Below are positions 1 to 6,902 of a DNA stretch of 33,448 nt, one piece after another. A program made the position numbers and the translations under genes. Each line of letters starts with the position of its first letter. The stretch's first letter is position 1. A model generated the notes under the pieces. That model was not told the origin of the DNA. It was given only the letters and a program-made list of their open reading frames with translations, and did not search any database. This stretch comes from CAWBCI01 sp963787195 (GTDB taxonomy: Bacteria; Bacteroidota; Bacteroidia; Bacteroidales; JAGOPY01), in NCBI GenBank assembly GCA_963787195.1, contig CAWBCI010000028.1:1-33448 (forward strand), given 5' to 3'.

Positions 1-963
1 TGCCAGTACATTTTTTTGTCCAAGGGGTGGGGCCATCAATAACTGACGCAAATTTTCGACAAATACCTTAATGGAATATTCATCTGCTTTTTCCTTGGCC
101 AGGCCCCGGATCTCCGTTTCCATCGAAGGTTGCAGCAGGCGGGTATAAGAGTCTTTAACTGCTTCACGGATTTGATCAGCGGCCTCAGAGGAATATTGTT
201 TAATAAATATGCCTTCCAGTATCTCCAGGGCCCTGTCTTTCGGGGGCTGGACTGAAACCCTCAGGAAGCCTTCATTCTCTCCCCGGATAATGGCAAGGTA
301 GCGATGCGAAGGAACTTTCATGACGGCCTCCGAGCTCTCGAAATATTGCCGGTAATTCATACCTTCCAGTTCCTTGCCTTTGATTACCTTGCTGCTTATC
401 AAAGCTTCCCTGAAAAATAAGTGGCGTATCCTGGAGCGGGCAAAACTGTTTTCGTTGATCCATTCGGCAATAATATCCCGGGCGCCTGCCAGGGCTTCCT
501 CCACCGTATTTACACCTTTTTCTACATTAATAAATGAGGCAGCTCTTTGTTCCAGTCCGTTTTCTTTTTGGGCCATTATGATCTTTGCCAGGGGCTCGAG
601 GCCCTTTTCCCTGGCTATGATAGCGCGGGTACGTTTTTTCGGTTTGTAGGGAAGATAGAGGTCTTCCAATTCACTCATAGTAAGGGCTTCATAGATTTTT
701 CCTTTCAGATCTTCCGTGAGCAGTCCCTGTTCTTCAATAGACCTCAGGATGGCATCCCGCCGTTTATCCAGTTCCTTTAACTGATCCATACGGTCCCGTA
801 TTTGCGCAATCACTACTTCATCAAGGCTTCCGGTAAGCTCTTTACGGTAGCGGGATATAAAAGGTATTGTGGCTCCCGATTCAAGCAGTGAGATAGTGTT
901 AATAACCTGTTCGGTAGAGATATTCAGCTCGGTGGCTATTTGAGAATAATATTGTTTATCCAT
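1..963 (-). CDS. tex: Tex family RNA-binding transcriptional accessory protein (N-terminal part, cut by window edge)
   Basis: The start codon is at 963 and the frame stays open to base 1, giving 321 codons of a protein usually 700-780 residues long, so the C-terminal half (including the S1 RNA-binding domain) is outside the window. The visible part matches the Tex N-terminal region: a helical start with TEQVINTISLLESGATIPF, then ISRYRKELTGSLDEV, LEDLYLPYKPKKRTRA and AREKGLEPLA, all hallmark Tex segments. Tex is a cytoplasmic nucleic-acid-binding protein linked in other bacteria to transcription and stress fitness; its exact role in Bacteroidota is not settled. It is transcribed away from the hairpin-rich region 964-1399 and is probably a separate transcription unit from the secreted-protein gene upstream. 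Identity is secure from the motifs; function is family knowledge. Confidence 0.93.
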   Translation of the reverse strand, partial: MDKQYYSQIATELNISTEQVINTISLLESGATIPFISRYRKELTGSLDEVVIAQIRDRMDQLKELDKRRDAILRSIEEQGLLTEDLKGKIYEALTMSELEDLYLPYKPKKRTRAIIAREKGLEPLAKIIMAQKENGLEQRAASFINVEKGVNTVEEALAGARDIIAEWINENSFARSRIRHLFFREALISSKVIKGKELEGMNYRQYFESSEAVMKVPSHRYLAIIRGENEGFLRVSVQPPKDRALEILEGIFIKQYSSEAADQIREAVKDSYTRLLQPSMETEIRGLAKEKADEYSIKVFVENLRQLLMAPPLGQKNVLA

Positions 964-1164
964 TTTTTATGAAGGACTATTTATTTTGATGGAAGGAAAT
1001 ATGCAGAAAGTTTTTTTATCATTCATTTTCCTTCAACCAAAATTATTGAAAAAATTCAGAAAAAGCACCTAAAGTGGCATTGAATTAATGGATCATAAGA
1101 TATGAAGTGAAGAAGATTATTTTTTGACATTCTTTTAAACAATCATATAGACTATGCCACTCAT

Positions 1165-1194
1165 AAAAAAAGCCTGAAAATAACAGGCTTTTTT
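1165..1194. terminator. Bidirectional intrinsic terminator downstream of the type B cargo gene
   Basis: A stem AGCCTG (1171-1176) pairs with CAGGCT (1184-1189) around a 7-nt loop. It is flanked by A6 on the left and T5 on the right, so both strands give a GC-containing hairpin followed by a U-tract. It lies about 205 bases past the stop of the minus-strand gene ending at 1400 and before the start of tex at 963, so its likely job is to separate those two units. Confidence 0.8.
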
Positions 1195-1200
1195 AATATC

Positions 1201-1395
1201 TTATTCATCTCAGGGAGACAAAATCCTTAATAAACTACCCCGCCGCAAGCAGCGGGGTATCTTAAGGAAAAATCTCTTATTCGTCTCAAGATACGGGGAA
1301 TTTAGTCCCATCAGATCCCGAATAAGACTTCGTCTTTTCGGGATCAATTCGACTAACAATTTTTTCTTCGCTTCGCTTGAAAAAGTTGAGTCTCA
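1201..1395. repeat. Cluster of hairpins and direct repeats in the 964-1399 gene-free stretch
   Basis: The stretch 964-1399 holds no gene. Besides the terminator at 1165-1194 it contains an 8-bp hairpin TACCCCGC/GCGGGGTA (1236-1259) bracketed by an outer inverted repeat TCCTTAA (1224-1230)/TTAAGGA (1262-1268). A second hairpin at 1314-1345 pairs GATCCCGAA with TTCGGGATC and AAGAC with GTCTT around a TTC loop, with one bulged T. A weaker arm pair AATTTTTTC/GAAAAAGTT lies at about 1359-1387. A 12-base direct repeat with one mismatch, TTATTC[A/G]TCTCA, starts at 1201 and 1277. The architecture resembles a dispersed REP-like palindromic element, but dispersal cannot be shown in one window. The part nearest tex (964-1160) is AT-rich and shows nothing else I can support. 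Confidence 0.6.
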
Positions 1396-1399
1396 TTGA

Positions 1400-3400
1400 T
1401 TAACGAAGCAGTACCACATTCCCCTTATAGGTGATCTTTTCAGTGCCATTTTCGCGGTCAACCAGGTAGTTGATAAGCCAAACATATACATCACCCGGCG
1501 CCGGATTCCCTTTAACAGTGCCATCCCAGCCATCTGCGATATCATTGGATTGGAATATTTGCTGACCCCAACGGTTATATATGAACATGGAGAAATTATT
1601 GATGGCTTTGTTGGAAGTAGGAACAGCTTTGAAGACACTGTTTACGCCACCCGGACGGAAAGCATTGGGGACCAAAACATCGAAATACATGACCCTCACT
1701 GAATCCGTATTGAAACAACACCTTTCATTCTGGACAGTTACATAATACATACCCGGCAGATAGGCTGTGATGACAGAAGTGTTTTCACCTGTGCTCCATT
1801 CATATGAGGTAAAGCCTTCTCCGGCTTGCAGCAAAATGGGTGAACCGGGGTACATATATAAAGTATCAGGTAAACTGGCCACGGGCAATTCGTTCACAAT
1901 AATATCTTCCTTATAAGGCCCATAAGTATTGCCATTATATGTCTCAGTCACAGTCACTTGATATGTACCTGCAGCAGGAAATGAATGGAATACAGTATTG
2001 CCGGTAGAATTACCACTACCATCACCAAAATCCCAGCTAGCTGTTGTCACATTGGCATCATTTGTAAGCTTCAGAATAGTCGTATCGCTGAAACAAATAT
2101 TTTCCACATCAAAATGAGGGGTGTCAAAATAATTCTGGATGAAGTTGGGGAGACCATAACCGCTAGCCTTTCCACCAAGAATAAAGGGAGTGGGGTTACC
2201 ATTCAGAAGATTGAAATTACATTCCGTTCCGCCTCTTTTAGGGTTATAAATAACTCCCAAAACTAAATTTGAATTAGGTGAGCGGGCAACATAAATTCTG
2301 CCGTCAGTAGCCAGTTGCAGGTCGGCAAAGTAAGAATTTGTCGAATCTTTAGCCACTACAACAGGACTATTGAAAATATTAGCCCCCTGGGAAATATCCC
2401 ATTGGTACAGATAAGATGTATCCGGAATACCACTTGGATTTGACTGTGCTTTAGCGGTGCTGGAATAAAAATATTTAGTATCAGGAGAGAAGGCTACGCC
2501 ATAAGCACCATCAAATGTAGCCGGGGAAGTTATCACACTGCTTACCTGTCCTGTAGAATTATCAAAGTTGTATATTTCAAATAAATCCAGACCCTGGATA
2601 GCAAGGGCAAGTTTACTTCCGTCAGGGCTTATTTTCATATAACCCACAGAATTCAGATCCGGATCACCCAGTGGACCAGACTGTTGTGTACCCAGACTGG
2701 TGGTGACGGGACTAGTATTCACTCCACCAGCAGTTACCAGGTATGAGTCGAACTCATTTGAATTCCATTTGTGGGCTACCACCCAAATATCAGTACCATT
2801 ACTGGCATAAGTTGCAGTAAGCTTTTGTGAAACTTCAGGAAGGAGTAAAATATTTTTTTCTATACTATCCACATCTCCCAGACCATTATTCAAGTTTATA
2901 TCAATAGCTGAATACCTGAGACCTTTACCCGGTCGGCCATTGGCACTAACGAGATCGATAGTAAAAACATAGAATTTCGAATCATCGCCTGGTTTAGGAA
3001 TTACGATTGATGACTGAGTTACCCCAATATAACCATCCAAATCACTCCCGTTGGGCATGATTTGTTGAGTGCGGCCCCAAACTTTAATACCATTACTCAC
3101 GCAAATCAAATTACCCAGACTGTCACACAACATGGACTGACTTTGCAACCTAGGCATAGTCAGGGCATGATTTTCAAGAGATGGAACAGCTACATCATCT
3201 CTAAAATCAATACCAGCTCCTTCCCCGAAAAACCATAAATCAGCCTGCTTATGTGAAACAGGGCAATTGGTGCTTCTAACCTGGGCTTTCAGGTAGGATT
3301 GAGCAGATAGAAAACTGCTGTGCGACATAAAAGCTGATAGCAGTAATACGGTTAAAAGCCGTCTGAATTTACGGATAGAAAAATTTTGGTTTATTCTCAT
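1400..3400 (-). CDS. Secreted PKD-domain protein with T9SS type B (gliding-motility-associated) C-terminal domain
   Basis: This 666-residue protein has a signal peptide at about 1-33 (basic start, hydrophobic LLTVLLLSAFMS, cleavage near LSAQ). Residues 55-420 look like repeated beta-strand, propeller-like sequence with recurring phrases such as KISPDGSKLALA and VAFSPDTKYFYSS. Residues 445-503 are a PKD domain (SWDFGDGSG, then HSFPAAGTYQVTV). A further Ig-like segment covers 505-570, and 575-666 is a CHU_C-type sorting domain (VPNAFRPGGVN, FSMFIYNRWGQQIFQS, DGWDGTVKG, PGDVYVW). Type B domains direct export through T9SS and usually leave the protein at the surface or released with PorU/PorV-type handling. 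No catalytic motif is visible, so a structural or adhesive role is inference. A good promoter lies just upstream, so it is probably transcribed alone. Confidence 0.9.
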   Translation of the reverse strand: MRINQNFSIRKFRRLLTVLLLSAFMSHSSFLSAQSYLKAQVRSTNCPVSHKQADLWFFGEGAGIDFRDDVAVPSLENHALTMPRLQSQSMLCDSLGNLICVSNGIKVWGRTQQIMPNGSDLDGYIGVTQSSIVIPKPGDDSKFYVFTIDLVSANGRPGKGLRYSAIDINLNNGLGDVDSIEKNILLLPEVSQKLTATYASNGTDIWVVAHKWNSNEFDSYLVTAGGVNTSPVTTSLGTQQSGPLGDPDLNSVGYMKISPDGSKLALAIQGLDLFEIYNFDNSTGQVSSVITSPATFDGAYGVAFSPDTKYFYSSTAKAQSNPSGIPDTSYLYQWDISQGANIFNSPVVVAKDSTNSYFADLQLATDGRIYVARSPNSNLVLGVIYNPKRGGTECNFNLLNGNPTPFILGGKASGYGLPNFIQNYFDTPHFDVENICFSDTTILKLTNDANVTTASWDFGDGSGNSTGNTVFHSFPAAGTYQVTVTETYNGNTYGPYKEDIIVNELPVASLPDTLYMYPGSPILLQAGEGFTSYEWSTGENTSVITAYLPGMYYVTVQNERCCFNTDSVRVMYFDVLVPNAFRPGGVNSVFKAVPTSNKAINNFSMFIYNRWGQQIFQSNDIADGWDGTVKGNPAPGDVYVWLINYLVDRENGTEKITYKGNVVLLR

Positions 3401-3445
3401 ATAAACAGAAGATAAAATAGCACAGCAGCGCGATTATAAAAGCTC

Positions 3446-3476
3446 CAAAGATAGTATTTTCCTAAAAAATCCCAAG
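3446..3476 (-). promoter_or_regulatory. Bacteroidota-type promoter for the type B cargo gene
   Basis: Read on the minus strand, CTTG (3476-3473) is followed after 19 bases by TATCTTTG (3453-3446), a perfect TAnnTTTG -7 box with a near-consensus -33 element at normal spacing. The predicted start of transcription is near 3440, giving a leader of about 40 bases before the ATG at 3400. A 10-base palindrome TCTCCGGAGA (3477-3486) abuts the -33 element and could be an operator. Confidence 0.6.
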
Positions 3477-3508
3477 TCTCCGGAGATTATTTACTACATT
3501 CCTGATTC

Positions 3509-6307
3509 TTAATTATTTAAAACAATTTTCTCAGTCCTTATCCGTCCCTTATTTCCTTTCAGGCTCAAAAAATACATCCCGGATGGATATGATGACAGAT
3601 CCAGACTAAGCATATCATTACCCACCGAAGATTTAATCTTTCTCTCTATCAGGTTCCTCCCAAACATATCAGTCAGGCCTACATTTACTTCCCCCCTGTA
3701 GTCTTTCATGTCGATATTAATGTTTCCACTGGTCGGGTTTGGATAAACATGTATCTTATTTAAAGGATCATTTTCACTAATTCCACTACATGAGGAAAAA
3801 TCAAATACCACGGTGACAACACTGTTCTGCTCACATCCATATGCTGTAGTAACAGAAAGCGTATAGCTTTTACTATCAAAACCTATACCCGTAGTTCCCA
3901 CTTTGATACTTGGCGCTTCAGATCCGTTTGACCATAAATAACCCGCACTCGAGTAAAATTGATCAGGGACAAGTGTAACAGAATCATAAGGGCAAGCGAT
4001 TATAGTAGGGCCACCAGTAATTTGGAATTCGGGGGATTGCATAACCGTGACATTCAAAGTGTCATAATAAGGATTAAAATGATCATAAATCTTCACTATA
4101 TATTGATACACACCTGCCATTGACGGTGAAACAGACATTGATGAAGTTGCAGCGGTGTCAATCTTTAAAGTATCATTATTAAATAACCAGTAATAAATAT
4201 AATCGGGTTCATTTCCACCTGATCCAATAGCATTCAGAATTGTGGACTCTCCTTCACAAATACTGTCTTTTTGGGTCAATAAAGAAACGCCAAGCGGACC
4301 GCCCGTCAGATTCACCGTAACAAAGTCTTTAGCGCTGACACAACCGGTTTCCTGGTCAGTTATGGTTAATTCAAATTGTGTTGTCTGGTAAAGGTTATGA
4401 GTTGTTGGATTCGCAACATAAGGATTATTCAGGCTCACAGCCGGTTCCCAATGGTATTCATAATTTCCGCTGCCCCCAGTGGCAGAGCCATGCAATGTTG
4501 CGGTAGTGCCGTATGGAATTGGCACATCCGTACCGGCATTTGCGATCGGGAGCTGATCGACTGTCACAACAACCGAAGAATTGCTTGTGCTAAAACCGTC
4601 ATTTACGCTTAAATTATAAGTAGTGGTCTGATCTGGTATAACGGTAGGCTCGGGAAGATCAGAATTAAAACCTGCAGGATTTGATGTCCAGTTATAGGTG
4701 TAATTTCCAGAGCCTCCACCGGCATTGGCATTAAGTTGGGTGGATTCTCCAAAGCAAATCTCTGAAGGAGAGGCAACAGGGTTAATTGCCAGCGGACCTC
4801 CCGTGATAGTCACCTGCATGGTGCTGGTTCCCTGACATCCGCCACTATCATCAGTCACAGTAAGGGTGAATGTTGTCGTTGCACTAAGTAGCACAGTAGT
4901 AGGCTGAGCTATGTTAGGATCTACCAGCAGGTTTGCAGGTTCCCAATGGAATTGATAAGTACCTGATCCTCCTGTTGCCTGGCCTGACAACTGTGTTGAA
5001 GTACCATAGGGGACAGTTTGATCGGCTCCTGCATTGGCTGAGGGCGAAGGCATGACAGTTATCAATGCATCGCCTGTTAATTCCGCAGAACAATTTGCAT
5101 CCTCTACCAGGCTCATCTCATAATTAGTGGTTGTGGTTGGACTCACATTAAGAATAAATGGGGAACTGTTAGCGGTGACAGTCTGAGGGTTGGATCCGTT
5201 TTGGGTATAAGTTATGTCCCATGGGGCAGTTCCTTGCAAAGTGAAAGTCAGGGCTGCTTGTTCCCCGGCACAAATATCCGCAGCTCCGCTAAGTTGAGCT
5301 GTAGTATAGGGATAAGTATCCACATACTGATCTACTCCAAAGAAATTCTTGGAACAGAAATTATCGGCTACCGAATTAATGGTATAGGTTGTAGCTTGCG
5401 TAGGATTTACAAAAATAGTATCTACCGGAGCATTAAGCCCATATGCAGTGTGCGGTCCGTTATTATCGGTATAGGCAATTGAATAGGGCCCAAAACCTGT
5501 AAAATGGAATATCAGATAAGCCGGGGAGCCAATACATACAATTGTATCATTGCTAGTAAGCGTTGCCTGCGGCAGGGCATGGATAACGACAGTTGTAACT
5601 GCCGGATCGCTGCTCTGCCCGTTCACCGTAATGGTACAGGCATAATCCCCACCATTTGCCAGGGTCACATTTGGAATGCTCGGATTTTGGAGGGTTGAGA
5701 GAAAGCCGTTCGGTCCGCTCCACCAATATGAAGCACCCGTTATATCAGCAGCCTGAAGATTCAAGGTTTGTCCAACACATAAAGGTCCGTTATTGCTCAC
5801 CGGAGGGGGAAGAATGGTACAGTCTGTCGTACCATTTCCACCGGTTTGTGAAAATGTGATATTACAGGGTTGTTGAGAATAGTTGGTGATCAGCAGTATA
5901 TAATATTGTCCGGTTTGTGCATTGGGTATATAACAGGTTTCCTGTGGTGCCGTTGAATAACTACAGGAAACAACCTTATTTTGAGTTAATCCGGCCACAC
6001 AAGGTGAGTAAGGATCACTGAAAGGTCCCCAGCAAATGAAATCAATATCATAAAGAGGTGTACTATACATGTATATACTTATGGAACCGGGCTGGTCAAC
6101 AAGCATGTGATACCATGCAGGAGCCGGCTGAGTATTGAGGCAGCCATAATAAGCGCCGGGTTGGGCCTGGCCTGTTGTTCCGGCAGGAAAAGTATATATA
6201 CTCCCTGTACAGAATGGTTCGGATGTCTGGCATGTTAAGCCCTGGGAGTATATGTTAACAGTTAACAGGAATAGTATTAAGCCCGGTAAAATTCTCTTGA
6301 TCATCAT
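3509..6307 (-). CDS. Large secreted Ig/PKD-repeat protein with T9SS type A sorting domain (paralog 1)
   Basis: The protein has 932 residues with a signal peptide at about 1-21 (LPGLILFLLTVNIYS). Residues 22-165 form a Cys-containing N-terminal domain of the kind seen at the start of large Bacteroidota surface proteins (AWYHMLVDQPGSISIYM, DIDFICWGPF, YYILLITNYS). Ig-like and PKD-like repeats follow from about 165 to 840, with the recurring block GGPL...ICxGES...GGSGNY.Y.W...NAGxDxxxPYGT. Residues 853-932 are a type A T9SS domain: IHVYPNPTSG, a beta-sandwich, YPSGMYFLSL and the basic tail RTEKIVLNN. Such proteins are normally exported by T9SS and anchored via A-LPS. No enzyme motif is visible, so an adhesin or matrix role is inferred. 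Residues 503 to about 860 are clearly homologous to the other large cargo protein upstream (6903-9665). The start lies 12 bases beyond the stop of the small gene at 6320-6760, so the two are probably co-transcribed. Confidence 0.9.
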   Translation of the reverse strand: MMIKRILPGLILFLLTVNIYSQGLTCQTSEPFCTGSIYTFPAGTTGQAQPGAYYGCLNTQPAPAWYHMLVDQPGSISIYMYSTPLYDIDFICWGPFSDPYSPCVAGLTQNKVVSCSYSTAPQETCYIPNAQTGQYYILLITNYSQQPCNITFSQTGGNGTTDCTILPPPVSNNGPLCVGQTLNLQAADITGASYWWSGPNGFLSTLQNPSIPNVTLANGGDYACTITVNGQSSDPAVTTVVIHALPQATLTSNDTIVCIGSPAYLIFHFTGFGPYSIAYTDNNGPHTAYGLNAPVDTIFVNPTQATTYTINSVADNFCSKNFFGVDQYVDTYPYTTAQLSGAADICAGEQAALTFTLQGTAPWDITYTQNGSNPQTVTANSSPFILNVSPTTTTNYEMSLVEDANCSAELTGDALITVMPSPSANAGADQTVPYGTSTQLSGQATGGSGTYQFHWEPANLLVDPNIAQPTTVLLSATTTFTLTVTDDSGGCQGTSTMQVTITGGPLAINPVASPSEICFGESTQLNANAGGGSGNYTYNWTSNPAGFNSDLPEPTVIPDQTTTYNLSVNDGFSTSNSSVVVTVDQLPIANAGTDVPIPYGTTATLHGSATGGSGNYEYHWEPAVSLNNPYVANPTTHNLYQTTQFELTITDQETGCVSAKDFVTVNLTGGPLGVSLLTQKDSICEGESTILNAIGSGGNEPDYIYYWLFNNDTLKIDTAATSSMSVSPSMAGVYQYIVKIYDHFNPYYDTLNVTVMQSPEFQITGGPTIIACPYDSVTLVPDQFYSSAGYLWSNGSEAPSIKVGTTGIGFDSKSYTLSVTTAYGCEQNSVVTVVFDFSSCSGISENDPLNKIHVYPNPTSGNINIDMKDYRGEVNVGLTDMFGRNLIERKIKSSVGNDMLSLDLSSYPSGMYFLSLKGNKGRIRTEKIVLNN

Positions 6308-6319
6308 TGCAATGATTAT

Positions 6320-6760
6320 TTATTGTTTTTTAGCGTATTTATCATTTGTTTTAAGCCAGGCAGTCTTTTCAGCCCCACTTAACTTGCTGGCAGCCTGATC
6401 GGTTTGCTTTTTCAAATCATCCATCAGGCAGGTGATATCATTTTCAGGATTTTGTATGGACGATTTAAACCATAGCTGGGTATTATCTATCTCAGCATCT
6501 ATATTCACGATCTTGTCATTCGTAAATACCAGGTTTAAGAAGTAGATTTTTTCATAGCGGCCGGCAAATTTTTCCATATTGATGACATAATAATTATAAT
6601 CAGCATCATTGTCGGCTGCGACGCAGAAACGGTCGCCGAAATCTTTTTGATCGAAATGAAATTTTACGGATTGATCAGACGAATTATCATTCTGTTGTCC
6701 ATAACCACTGTATGTGGCTATTGTAAATATCAACAGTATAAAAGCAGAGAAACTTTTCAT
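6320..6760 (-). CDS. Small secreted protein of unknown function between two T9SS cargo genes
   Basis: The predicted product has 146 residues with a clear signal peptide (FSAFILLIFTIATYSGYGQ, cleavage near residue 21) and no lipobox cysteine, so it should be released into the periplasm or beyond. The mature part is acidic with many aromatic residues (DADYNYYVINMEKF, YEKIYFLNLVF), two cysteines and a Lys/Ala-rich helical C-terminus (KKQTDQAASKLSGAEKTAW). It has no T9SS sorting domain, unlike both neighbours. It lies 12 bases upstream of the 932-residue cargo gene and 142 bases downstream of the 920-residue one, on the same strand, so it belongs with that cluster. I do not recognise a family. 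An accessory role for the flanking exported proteins is only a guess from position. Confidence 0.8.
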   Translation of the reverse strand: MKSFSAFILLIFTIATYSGYGQQNDNSSDQSVKFHFDQKDFGDRFCVAADNDADYNYYVINMEKFAGRYEKIYFLNLVFTNDKIVNIDAEIDNTQLWFKSSIQNPENDITCLMDDLKKQTDQAASKLSGAEKTAWLKTNDKYAKKQ

Positions 6761-6902
6761 CGAAATAAATATTATATAAAATTGTTTACCAGTTATTTAC
6801 AACTAATATTCCGACTAAAGATTCTCAAACGAATGGCGGCACAATATACAATTTTTTTTATTGTACACTGAAATGAAGGAAGATAATTCCCTCAAAAATC
6901 AG

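Noticed and set aside
4376..5859. Several open plus-strand frames opposite the large cargo genes
   Set aside because: They are shadows of repetitive Thr/Ser/Gly-rich coding sequence on the minus strand, with no domain or start signal.
6847..6865. Inverted repeat TACAAT/ATTGTA around a T7 loop upstream of the small secreted gene
   Set aside because: Six AT-rich pairs with a homopolymer loop are expected by chance in such AT-rich DNA; no second line of evidence.
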